From NCBI RefSeq assembly GCF_009877425.1, contig NZ_WXEY01000004.1, positions 124,001 to 188,000 on the forward strand: a stretch of 64,000 bases of DNA. The letters run 5' to 3'. Position 1 is the first letter of the stretch; each line of letters starts with the position of its first letter. The position numbers and the translations under genes were made by a program. Origin of the DNA: Heliomicrobium undosum. Its GTDB lineage: Bacteria; Bacillota; Desulfitobacteriia; Heliobacteriales; Heliobacteriaceae. The notes beneath the pieces are model-generated. The model was not told where the DNA came from and did no database searches. It was given only the letters and a program-made list of their open reading frames with translations. Below are positions 1 through 7,104 of this stretch, in pieces.

Positions 1-405
1 GAGAAAACGCTCAGTGAGTGCATCAACGCGCGGCCCAAGGTGCTCATCCTGCGCATGGGACATGTGCCCATGATGGACGCCACCGGCGAGATGGTCTTTG
101 AGGAGATCGTCCGGGCTTTCCGCAAGCGCGGCGGTATCGTCCTCGTCACCGGCTTGAAGCCGCAGCCGGAAGCACTGCTGCGCACATCGGGCCTTTATGA
201 TCAGATCGGAGAGGCCCATGTTTTCCAGCGTACAGGACAGGCGATCACTTTCGCCTTGACCCGCATCGGCCTGCAACGCTGCGCCGGCTGTCCCCACCAG
301 GCTTTTCACGAATGCGAGGAACGATCAACGGCGTCTATGGTTGGATCAAACAAGGGGGTAAGCAAGCCTGAGCGACTAGTGCCGGAGCCGGGGCGGCAGT
401 CTTAA
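1..405 (+). CDS. SulP-family anion permease, C-terminal STAS domain (5' end outside window)
   Basis: The reading frame is open from base 1, so only the last ~134 codons are present. The visible part is a STAS domain: a hydrophobic beta strand, the MMDATGE segment at the usual phospho-acceptor loop, an amphipathic helix and a second strand (GIVLVTGL). STAS domains end SulP sulfate/bicarbonate/dicarboxylate carriers on the cytoplasmic side, where they regulate transport. The tail adds a cysteine cluster (CAGCPHQAFHEC) and ~30 polar residues, which is longer than the usual end. Membrane helices would lie upstream of the window. A free-standing STAS anti-anti-sigma protein is less likely, because those have no such tail. 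The substrate cannot be told. Confidence 0.75.
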   Translation, partial: EKTLSECINARPKVLILRMGHVPMMDATGEMVFEEIVRAFRKRGGIVLVTGLKPQPEALLRTSGLYDQIGEAHVFQRTGQAITFALTRIGLQRCAGCPHQAFHECEERSTASMVGSNKGVSKPERLVPEPGRQS

Positions 406-494
406 ACCCGGCATTTAGGAATGGCGCCGGCTCGCCAGCGCCTTGTATTGCTTCCGTGCAGGATAAAAGAGAAATGAAATCGCACTTGTGCATG

Positions 495-525
495 TTGACA
501 GTTATAACATGCATGTGGTTATAAT
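495..525 (+). promoter_or_regulatory. Candidate promoter with embedded inverted repeat upstream of nucleoside transporter operon
   Basis: TTGACA (495-500) and TATAAT (520-525) are both perfect sigma-A hexamers but lie 19 bp apart, longer than the optimal 17. The spacer holds an inverted repeat TTATAAC (502-508) / GTTATAA (518-524) around the palindrome ACATGCATGT. A long spacer filled by a palindrome suits either a repressor or a MerR-type activator that untwists the spacer. No regulator gene is adjacent. Confidence 0.5.
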
Positions 526-637
526 TACATATGTCGAATTGGCTCGAAACAGAGGTTTTGCACGAAGAACTTCTCCCCGTTTTTTCTTGGTCGTAATCTT
601 GGTCGTGAGATTGGGTGATAGAGAAAGGGGGCAACGG

Positions 638-679
638 CGCTCTGAAAATGAGTAAATACTCATTTCCGGGGCGTTTTTT
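638..679 (+). terminator. Intrinsic terminator / attenuator in leader of nucleoside transporter operon
   Basis: Bases 646-654 (AAATGAGTA) pair with 657-665. After one mismatch, 638-644 pair with 667-673 (two G-U pairs), and six T follow (674-679). It lies 36 bp before the first transporter gene and downstream of the promoter at 495-525, so it would stop leader transcription. An alternative pairing is CAGAG (550-554) with CTCTG (640-644) plus TTGC (558-561) with GCAA (631-634), which would open the stem. I do not recognise a known riboswitch. Confidence 0.65.
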
Positions 680-715
680 GTTTTCTCGAAGTAACAAGCG
701 TGAGGTGGGACGTCC

Positions 716-1822
716 TTGCAGTGGAAAAAACACAAGACCTGGCTTATCCAGACGGGCATCCTGGCCGGCGCCCTGGCCGGGGCGTTGCTGGTGGGGGCAC
801 TGTTCCTCGTTCTCGCCAAATCAGACCCTTTGACAGCGTACGGCGTCCTTTTTTCCGGTCCCTTCAGCAGCCAGTTCGGCTTTACGGAGACCCTGGTCCG
901 GGCGACGCCGCTGCTGCTGGTCGGCCTCGGCATTATCATCTCTTTCCGTAGCGGCATCATCAACATCGGCGGTGAGGGGCAGATCCTGATGGGCGCCGTC
1001 GCAGCGGCGGCTGTCGCCCTGGCCCTGCCCGGTGTGCCCGCGCTGATCGCCCTGCCCCTGGTCTTTCTCAGCGGCGCCCTGGCCGGCGCTTTCTGGGGGG
1101 GAATCGCCGGCTGGCTGAAAGCGCGGTTGCAGGTGAATGAAATCCTCAGCACAGTCATGTTGAACCAAATCGCGGCGCAGATTTACCTCTTTTTGATCCG
1201 GGGCTTTCTCATCGATCCCCAGGAGGTGGCCTACGGGACGGGCGTACCCCAGACGGCATTGCTCCCCGACGGGCTCTGGCTGGAGCGGCTCATCCCCGGC
1301 AGCCGCCTGCATACAGGCTTCCTGCTCGCCGTCGCCCTCGCGGTCGTCGTCTACATATTCCTCTGGAAAACGCCCATCGGCTTTCGCCTGCGGGCTGTCG
1401 GCGCGGGGCCGGAGGCGTCCCGGTACGCCGGGATCAGCGTCTCCCTCTATACGGTGTTGGCGATGGCTCTCGCCGGCGGCATGGCCGGGATGGCTGGCGC
1501 TGTCGAGGTGGCCGGCCTGCATCACCGTGCCTTGGAGGATATCTCGGCAGGGTACGGATTCAGCGGCATCGTAGCCGCCCTCTTCGGCCGCCTCCATCCC
1601 ATTGGCGCCATCCCTGCCTCGATCTTGATGGGCGCCCTCATCCTCGGCGCAGATATGATGCAGCGGGCCGTTAACGTTCCCGCCGCCATCGTCATCGCCA
1701 TCCAGGGATTGATTATCCTTTTCGTCGTCTCCAGCGATATCCTGCTGCGCAAGCCCGAGTACCTGAACCGCCTGAAGAAGCGTTTCTTCCCCATGAAAGG
1801 AGGCGCCCAGTCGAATGGATGA
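716..1822 (+). CDS. BMP-type nucleoside ABC transporter, inner-membrane permease 1
   Basis: This 368-residue polytopic protein resembles the first permease of RbsA/BMP-type nucleoside importers (B. subtilis NupP, Treponema PnrC class). About eight to ten hydrophobic segments are visible, with the conserved stretch INIGGEGQILMGA near residue 80 and a cytoplasmic EAA-like loop (GFRLRAVGAGPEASRYAG) near residue 220. Start is a TTG eight bases after GAGGTGG; the nearby GTG is out of frame. It overlaps the next gene by 8 bp, so the two are probably translationally coupled. With permease 2 and the ATPase it would carry purine or pyrimidine nucleosides delivered by the lipoprotein. Family call is firm; substrate is inferred. 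Confidence 0.88.
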   Translation: MQWKKHKTWLIQTGILAGALAGALLVGALFLVLAKSDPLTAYGVLFSGPFSSQFGFTETLVRATPLLLVGLGIIISFRSGIINIGGEGQILMGAVAAAAVALALPGVPALIALPLVFLSGALAGAFWGGIAGWLKARLQVNEILSTVMLNQIAAQIYLFLIRGFLIDPQEVAYGTGVPQTALLPDGLWLERLIPGSRLHTGFLLAVALAVVVYIFLWKTPIGFRLRAVGAGPEASRYAGISVSLYTVLAMALAGGMAGMAGAVEVAGLHHRALEDISAGYGFSGIVAALFGRLHPIGAIPASILMGALILGADMMQRAVNVPAAIVIAIQGLIILFVVSSDILLRKPEYLNRLKKRFFPMKGGAQSNG

Positions 1823-2750
1823 TGTGGCAAGCCAAAGTATTATGATCGGCATCCTGGCCGCCGGCATCCGGCTGGCGACGCCCTTTCTGCTCGCTGCCCT
1901 GGGTGAGATGTTCGTCCAGCGCTCCGGCGTCTACAACCTGGGCGTCGAAGGCGTCATGCTGATGGGGGCCTTCCTCGGCTTTTTCGTTACCCTGACCGCC
2001 GGCAATCCTTATATGGGCCTGCTCACCAGCCTTGCCATCGGCGCCGTCATGGGCCTTTTGATGGGGCTTGTCAGCGTGACGTTGAAGGCGGAGCAGGGGA
2101 TCAGCGGCATCGGCCTCTATATGCTCGGCTGGGGACTGTCGGGGCTCTTCTACCGCCTCTATGTAGGCGGCATCACCGGCATCGAGGGCCTGCAACCCCA
2201 GCCGATCCCCCTCCTGGAAAAAATCCCCGTCCTCGGGCCGGTGCTTTTCCAGCACAACATCATCGTATACCTGGCCTTTTTGCTGGTGCCATTGGCCTGG
2301 GTCGTCCTCTTCAAGACCTCCTGGGGGCTCAAGGTGCGGGCCGTCGGAACGACGCCGGAAGCGGCTGACACGCTCGGTGTCAGCGTGGACAAGGTCCGCT
2401 ACCAGTGCCTCATTCTCGGCAGCATGCTGGCTGGTCTCGCCGGCGCAGCACTGACAGTGGGCAACACGCACATGTTCGCCGACAACATCACCGCCGGTCG
2501 GGGCTTCATCGCCATCGCCCTCGTCTACTTTGGCCGATGGAACCCTTGGGGCATCCTGGCCGGTTCGCTCCTCTTCAGCATGGCCGACTCCTTCCAACTC
2601 TTTGTCCAGGTGCTGGGCATCCAGTTCCCTTACGAGTTGGCCGTCATTATGCCCTATGTGGTCACCATCATCGCCCTGGCTGTCACCTTCGGCCGCGTTT
2701 GGGCGCCTGCCGCGCTGGGCAGGCCCTATGAACGCGGGTCCAGAGGATAG
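1815..2750 (+). CDS. BMP-type nucleoside ABC transporter, inner-membrane permease 2
   Basis: This 311-residue membrane protein is the second permease of the importer (NupQ-like). It shares the family signatures VYNLGVEGVMLMGAF near residue 40 and the loop WGLKVRAVGTTPEAADTLG near residue 175, both paralogous to the partner permease. AAGGAGG sits ten bases before the ATG, inside the end of the previous gene. It is followed after 37 bp by the substrate-binding lipoprotein, so permease, permease and receptor are in one transcript. No oddities in length or motifs. Confidence 0.88.
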   Translation: MDDVASQSIMIGILAAGIRLATPFLLAALGEMFVQRSGVYNLGVEGVMLMGAFLGFFVTLTAGNPYMGLLTSLAIGAVMGLLMGLVSVTLKAEQGISGIGLYMLGWGLSGLFYRLYVGGITGIEGLQPQPIPLLEKIPVLGPVLFQHNIIVYLAFLLVPLAWVVLFKTSWGLKVRAVGTTPEAADTLGVSVDKVRYQCLILGSMLAGLAGAALTVGNTHMFADNITAGRGFIAIALVYFGRWNPWGILAGSLLFSMADSFQLFVQVLGIQFPYELAVIMPYVVTIIALAVTFGRVWAPAALGRPYERGSRG

Positions 2751-2787
2751 CGTATTTCCCACTACATATTACAAGGAGGAACTGGTC

Positions 2788-3813
2788 GTGAAGAAACCGA
2801 GTTGGATCCGCCGCGTCGCCTTGGGCATGGTCGCCCTCTTCACCGTCGGCCTTGTCGCCGGCTGTGGCGGCGGGCAGCAAGCCGCCGCCCCGAAAGCAGA
2901 GGAAAAGGTGAAAATCGCTCTGATCCTGCCGAGCACCATCGATGACGCCGCTTGGGCCCAGTCCATGTACGAGGGCATCAAGGCCGTCGAGACCAAGATG
3001 GGTAAGGACAAGCTGGAACTGCGCGTCTCCGAGCGCCTGTCCAAGCCGGTTGACGCCGGCGCTGCCATTCGCCAGGCTGCCTCCGAAGGCTTCAGCATTG
3101 TCATCGCCCACGGTTCCCAGTACCAGAGCGTCGTCCAGGAAGTGGCCAAGGAGTTCCCCAAGACCACCTTTGCCTACGGCACCGGCTTCCAGTCCGGCCC
3201 GAACATCTTCGCCTATGACCCGCAGGCCCAGGAAGGCGCCTACCTGCTCGGCTTCCTCGCCGGAAAGCTGACCAAGTCGAACATCGTCGGCATCGTCGGT
3301 CCCGTCGAAGCCGGCGACGCCATCAAGTACAACAAGGGTTTCGAACAGGGCGTCAAGGCCGCCAATCCCGAAGCCAAGCTGCGCATCGCCTACACCGGCT
3401 CTTTCGGCGACATCGTCAAGGCCGGCGAACTGGCCAAGACCCACATGGATGCCGGCGCTGATGTGATCACCGGATCGTCCCAGCAGTCTGTCGGCGGCAT
3501 CAAGGCCGTCGCCGCCAAGCCGGGCGCCTACTGGCTCTCCACCGACATGGACCAGAGCAGCCTAGCGCCCGAGACGGTCCTGGCCGCCCAGGCCTACAAC
3601 TGGGAAAAAGTCGTCACCAAGATGATCGAACTGCGCAAAGCCGGCACCCTCGGCGGTCAACACCTGACCATCTCCTTCGCCGAAGGCAACCTGGACCTGA
3701 AGATCAACCCGAAACTGGCCGACAAGATCCCTGCCGATGTGAAAGCCGCCGTCGATAAGGCGAAGGACGAAATCGTCAAAGGGGCACTGAAGATTGAGGT
3801 TTCCAGCAAGTAA
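2788..3813 (+). CDS. BMP-family nucleoside-binding lipoprotein
   Basis: This is the extracytoplasmic receptor of the ABC importer, 341 residues long. It has a lipoprotein signal (KK..WIRR, a hydrophobic stretch, then VAGC at ~25), so it should be anchored by the cysteine outside the membrane. The mature protein matches the basic membrane protein (BMP/PnrA/Med) fold: KIALILPSTIDDAAWAQ at the start, a mid-protein AGDAIKYNKGFEQGVK helix and YWLSTDMDQSSLAPETVL in the ligand-cleft region. The reading frame is open further upstream, but the GTG after ACAAGGAGGA is the only start that gives a signal peptide. It likely binds nucleosides, as PnrA does. Confidence 0.9.
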   Translation: MKKPSWIRRVALGMVALFTVGLVAGCGGGQQAAAPKAEEKVKIALILPSTIDDAAWAQSMYEGIKAVETKMGKDKLELRVSERLSKPVDAGAAIRQAASEGFSIVIAHGSQYQSVVQEVAKEFPKTTFAYGTGFQSGPNIFAYDPQAQEGAYLLGFLAGKLTKSNIVGIVGPVEAGDAIKYNKGFEQGVKAANPEAKLRIAYTGSFGDIVKAGELAKTHMDAGADVITGSSQQSVGGIKAVAAKPGAYWLSTDMDQSSLAPETVLAAQAYNWEKVVTKMIELRKAGTLGGQHLTISFAEGNLDLKINPKLADKIPADVKAAVDKAKDEIVKGALKIEVSSK

Positions 3814-3844
3814 GCTCTGGCAGACGTGAAAAGGGAGACGGAAC

Positions 3845-4432
3845 GTGAATCTTAGCAAGCACCCTTGCAAGCTAACCCATGACCCATCACAAGACCCATC
3901 CCATGAGTCGGTCCGAGAAGAATCGTACGAACTTGTTCACGAGCGATTGATGCGGGCGGCCATCGCTGTCGCCCGCCGCTCGCGGGAAAAGGGCAACCAT
4001 CCCTTCGGCGCCATCCTCGTCGATGAGCGTGGCGAGATCCTCCTGGAGGCGGAGAACACCGTCGAGACGGAAGGCGACTGCACGGGACACGCCGAGACGA
4101 ACCTGATGCGCCTCGCCTCGAAAGGCTACGACAAAGCCTTTTTATCCCGCTGCGCCGTCTACACCAGCACAGAGCCCTGTGCCATGTGCGCCGGCGCCAT
4201 TTACTGGGCTGGCGTGGGCCGCGTCGTCTTTGGCATGCGGGAAGCGGCGCTCTTCGAGATGACCGGGCGGGACCCCAAAAATCCGACACTGCAACTGCCC
4301 TGTGAAGAAGTCTTCGCCCGCGGCGGGCAAACCGTCTCCGTCATCGGCCCTGTGCTTGAAGAAGAGGCGAGAGCGATCCACGCCGGCTTTTGGAATCCCA
4401 CTTCGAACCCTAACCCCGACAGGGAAGGATGA
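3845..4432 (+). CDS. Nucleoside/nucleobase deaminase (CDA superfamily, guanine deaminase or TadA-like)
   Basis: This 195-residue zinc hydrolase carries the CDA-fold site: GHAETNLMRLA gives the zinc His and catalytic Glu, and TSTEPCAMCAGAIYW the two zinc cysteines. The segment GNHPFGAILVD is the usual first strand. It lies between the receptor and ATPase genes of the nucleoside importer, so it probably deaminates an imported base or nucleoside rather than tRNA. The ~35 residues before RAAIAVARRS are polar and unlike the family; the GTG start is chosen because AAGGGAGA precedes it, but the in-frame ATG at 3950 is possible. Substrate (guanine, cytosine or other) cannot be decided from sequence. 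Confidence 0.82.
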   Translation: MNLSKHPCKLTHDPSQDPSHESVREESYELVHERLMRAAIAVARRSREKGNHPFGAILVDERGEILLEAENTVETEGDCTGHAETNLMRLASKGYDKAFLSRCAVYTSTEPCAMCAGAIYWAGVGRVVFGMREAALFEMTGRDPKNPTLQLPCEEVFARGGQTVSVIGPVLEEEARAIHAGFWNPTSNPNPDREG

Positions 4433-4439
4433 GCCTGCC

Positions 4440-5975
4440 ATGACGGAACCGATCCGCCAACTGGAGATGCGCGACATCACCAAGCGCTTCCCCGGCGTCC
4501 TCAGCAACGACCGGGTGAACATCGAGGTCCGTGCCGGCGAGGTGCTGGCCCTGCTGGGGGAGAATGGCGCTGGCAAGACCACCTTGATGAACGTCCTCTA
4601 CGGGCTCTATGCGCCGGAAGAGGGGCAGATCCTGCTGAACGGGCGGCCCGTCACCATCGGCTCGCCGAAAAAAGCCATCGAACTGGGCATCGGCATGGTC
4701 CACCAGCACTTCATGCTGGTGCCCACCTTGACGGTGGCCGAGAACGTGGCCTTAGGCCTGGAAGGCCAGGGGATCTTTCTTAAATTAAATGACGTAAGCG
4801 ATCGCATCCGCGCCATCTCGGCGGAGTACGGCATCACCGTCAACCCCGACGCCTACGTGTGGCAACTGAGCGTCGGCGAGCAGCAGCGGGTGGAGATCGT
4901 CAAGGCCCTCTTCCGGGGCGCCAGTCTGCTTATTCTCGACGAGCCGACAGCGGTGCTGACGCCGCAGGAGGCGGAAGAATTGGTCAAGGTGCTTCGACGG
5001 ATGGCCGAGCGGGGCGGCGCGCTGATCATCATCAGCCACAAGCTCCATGAGGTGATGGCCGTCAGCGACCGCGTCACCGTCCTGCGGGACGGCCGCGTGG
5101 CCGCCACCCTCCGGACAGCCGACACGTCTCCGGAAGAATTGGCACAGCAGATGGTGGGCCGGGAGATGCATGTCTGGGAGCGGCAACCGGCCAAGGCGGT
5201 CGGCCAGGCCTTGCTCGAACTGCGGAACCTCACGGCGACGAGCGACAAAGGCACTCCGGCGCTGCGCGGCGTCGACCTGAACATCCGGGCCGGTGAGATC
5301 GTCGGCATCGCCGGCGTCTCCGGCAACGGGCAGAAGGAACTGGCCGAGGTGATCGCTGGTTTGCGCGCCGTAACAGGAGGCGAGGTCCTCTTGAAAGGGC
5401 GCAACGTAGCCAACTGCTCGCCCCGGGAAATCCTAAAGGCGGGCCTCGGTTATGTTCCCGAAGACCGCCTCCATGTGGGCACGATCCCGTCCTTCAGCAA
5501 CTGGGAAAACCTGATCCTCAAAGACCACGGCGACGCCCCTTATGCCCGGCGCTTTATGCTGCAAGGGAAGACCATCCGGGAGATCTGCGGTCGGCTGATC
5601 GGCGACTACGGCGTCAAGACGCCCGACCAGGACACCTGGACAGGGCGGCTCTCCGGCGGCAACATCCAGCGCCTGATCCTGGCCCGCGAGATCACCCGCG
5701 AACCGGCGGTCCTGGTGGCGGCCTATCCGACGCGCGGCCTCGACATCGGCGCCACCGAGTACGTCCATACGAAGCTGATGGAGATCCGCGACAAGGGCAT
5801 GGGCATCCTGCTCATCTCGGAAGATCTGGAAGAGTTGATGAACCTGAGCGACCGCATCGCTGTGCTCTATGAAGGCCGCTTGGTGGCGGTCATGGATGGA
5901 GCCGAGGCGGATGAGAACCGCCTGGGGCTGCTGATGGCCGGGATGGAAGCCACCGCAGGGCTGCAGTCAGCGTAG
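4440..5975 (+). CDS. Two-domain ABC ATPase of the BMP-type nucleoside transporter
   Basis: This 511-residue protein has two tandem nucleotide-binding domains, as in RbsA/NupO. The first has Walker A GENGAGKTTL near residue 40, signature LSVGEQQRVEI and Walker B LLILDEPTAVL. The second begins near residue 255 and is degenerate: GVSGNGQKEL replaces a normal Walker A, while LSGGNIQRLILARE is kept and VLVAAYPTRGLD replaces Walker B. This asymmetry is typical of the family, whose second site hydrolyses poorly. Start is the ATG at 4440, after AGGGAAGGA. It closes the operon; a strong terminator follows at 6137. Confidence 0.9.
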   Translation: MTEPIRQLEMRDITKRFPGVLSNDRVNIEVRAGEVLALLGENGAGKTTLMNVLYGLYAPEEGQILLNGRPVTIGSPKKAIELGIGMVHQHFMLVPTLTVAENVALGLEGQGIFLKLNDVSDRIRAISAEYGITVNPDAYVWQLSVGEQQRVEIVKALFRGASLLILDEPTAVLTPQEAEELVKVLRRMAERGGALIIISHKLHEVMAVSDRVTVLRDGRVAATLRTADTSPEELAQQMVGREMHVWERQPAKAVGQALLELRNLTATSDKGTPALRGVDLNIRAGEIVGIAGVSGNGQKELAEVIAGLRAVTGGEVLLKGRNVANCSPREILKAGLGYVPEDRLHVGTIPSFSNWENLILKDHGDAPYARRFMLQGKTIREICGRLIGDYGVKTPDQDTWTGRLSGGNIQRLILAREITREPAVLVAAYPTRGLDIGATEYVHTKLMEIRDKGMGILLISEDLEELMNLSDRIAVLYEGRLVAVMDGAEADENRLGLLMAGMEATAGLQSA

Positions 5976-6136
5976 GGAAAATGGATGAGAAGCAAGTAAT
6001 TAACAGCCTCCATGAGCTGCCGCCGTAACACAATCAGCCCACAAAGCCCAGGCAAAACAGTGCTCACAAACAAATTCGTAAGGGACCGTAAATAGACAGA
6101 CCCTTTATATGAAAGAATAGCTAAGCGACCCCGCAG

Positions 6137-6167
6137 CCCCGCCAGTCCCAACTGGCGGGGTTTTATT
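6137..6167 (+). terminator. Rho-independent terminator after nucleoside transporter operon
   Basis: A perfect 10-bp stem (CCCCGCCAGT 6137-6146 / ACTGGCGGGG 6151-6160) with a four-base loop is followed by TTTTATTT. The 160 bp between the ATPase stop and this stem show no convincing gene. Confidence 0.9.
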
Positions 6168-6211
6168 TCCGGCGCGCGGCGTAACGGCCATTAGTTTCCA
6201 TTGCACACTCC

Positions 6212-6268
6212 TTGACAAACGAATGGCTCAATCTTAATATATCTATATATAGCCATATAACAATATAT
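6212..6268 (+). promoter_or_regulatory. ars promoter and probable ArsR operator
   Basis: TTGACA (6212-6217), exactly 17 bp, then TAATAT (6235-6240). Overlapping and following the -10 is a run of alternating A/T with dyad character (6237-6268, ATATATCTATATATAG...CAATATAT) ending at the ribosome site of arsR. ArsR repressors commonly autoregulate from such AT-rich sites over the promoter; here the operator call is inference. Confidence 0.7.
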
Positions 6269-6280
6269 CAAGGAGGACCT

Positions 6281-6640
6281 ATGCTGCCTCTCTATCTCAA
6301 AGTCATGAAAGCCTTGGGCGACACATCAAGGGTTCGCATCCTGAAAATGCTCGAGCACAAGGGCGAGCTCTGTGTTTGTGACATGATCAACGTGCTTGCC
6401 CTCAGCCAACCCACTGTGTCCAACCATCTCGCCTTATTAAAAGAGGCCGATCTGCTCAAGGATCGCAAAGAAGGCCGCTGGGTATATTACTCACTGAATA
6501 GGTCTGCCAACGTCTACGGGAAGACCCTTCTGGGACAGTTGCAGGAATGGATGAACGACGAACCGGTCTTTATCGAAGACCGAAGACGATTGGACCAGAT
6601 GGATGACAGCGGTTGTGCCCTTGATGAGGAAAAAAGATGA
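6281..6640 (+). CDS. arsR: ArsR-family arsenic-responsive repressor
   Basis: A 119-residue winged-helix repressor. The metal-sensing motif ELCVCDMI (about residues 25-32) matches the As(III)-binding ELCVCDL of ArsR proteins, and the recognition helix LSQPTVSNHLALLKEADLL follows. Start is the ATG ten bases after AAGGAGG; the open frame extends upstream through the promoter. It heads arsR-arsD-arsA and overlaps arsD by four bases (ATGA), so it is expected to repress its own operon until arsenite or antimonite binds. Confidence 0.9.
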   Translation: MLPLYLKVMKALGDTSRVRILKMLEHKGELCVCDMINVLALSQPTVSNHLALLKEADLLKDRKEGRWVYYSLNRSANVYGKTLLGQLQEWMNDEPVFIEDRRRLDQMDDSGCALDEEKR

Positions 6641-6966
6641 GAAAGCAGGGACAAAAGATGAAAAAGCTTGACGTCTACGAACCGGCCATGTGCTGCTCCA
6701 CCGGCGTATGTGGACCGAGCGTCGATCCGAAGCTGGTTCAATTCGCCCAAGATGTGCGTTGGCTGGAAGCGCAAGGGGCGACAGTGAATCGCTATAACCT
6801 CGCCCAATCGCTGCAAGCCTTTGCCGACTCGTCGCTCATTCGCGCCGCCCTGGAAAAAGAGGGCAACAAGGCGCTCCCCGCTTTTGTGATGAACGATGCG
6901 ATTTTGTTGAAAGGCCGCTATCCGAGCCGGGATGAACTGGCCCAGTGGTTCGGAATCGGAATGTAA
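6637..6966 (+). CDS. arsD: ArsD arsenic metallochaperone
   Basis: ArsD hands As(III) to the ArsA ATPase. The diagnostic VYEPAMCCSTGVCGPSVDP gives the three essential cysteines (CC and C) of the arsenite site. The rest has a thioredoxin-like fold pattern, ending ALPAFVMNDAILLKGRYPS. The C-terminal vicinal cysteine pairs of the E. coli plasmid protein are absent, as in many chromosomal forms. Two starts are possible: the ATG at 6637, which overlaps the arsR stop and has GAGGAAAAAAG before it, or the ATG at 6658, which gives the family's usual MKK start. Confidence 0.92.
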   Translation: MRKQGQKMKKLDVYEPAMCCSTGVCGPSVDPKLVQFAQDVRWLEAQGATVNRYNLAQSLQAFADSSLIRAALEKEGNKALPAFVMNDAILLKGRYPSRDELAQWFGIGM

Positions 6967-7014
6967 CCATTGAAGTGTAACGAACGTAACGCAACGAACT
7001 TGAACAAAACGATC

Positions 7015-7084
7015 GGAACGCAACCATTGGAACGCAACCATTGGAACGCAGCCATTGGAAGGCAACTGTTGGAACGCAACAATA
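7015..7084 (+). repeat. 14-bp tandem repeat between arsD and arsA
   Basis: Five head-to-tail copies of GGAACGCAACCATT start at 7015, 7029, 7043, 7057 and 7071. The first two are identical, the third has one change, and the fourth and fifth have drifted. Related degenerate units (GTAACGAACGTAACGCAACG) occupy 6977-6996. No frame is maintained, since 14 is not a multiple of 3, and there is no dyad. It fills the arsD-arsA gap just before the arsA ribosome site. Confidence 0.85.
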
Positions 7085-7104
7085 GGAAGTAAGGGGTAGA
7101 CAAT

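Noticed and set aside
526-680. Purine riboswitch before the nucleoside transporter
   Set aside because: The conserved aptamer core and loop-loop motifs of the purine class are not seen.
5976-6136. Short peptide MDEKQ... after the transporter ATPase
   Set aside because: Only 15 codons and no credible ribosome site.
7015-7084. CRISPR-like array
   Set aside because: Units are directly adjacent with no spacers and only 14 bp long, and no cas genes are present.
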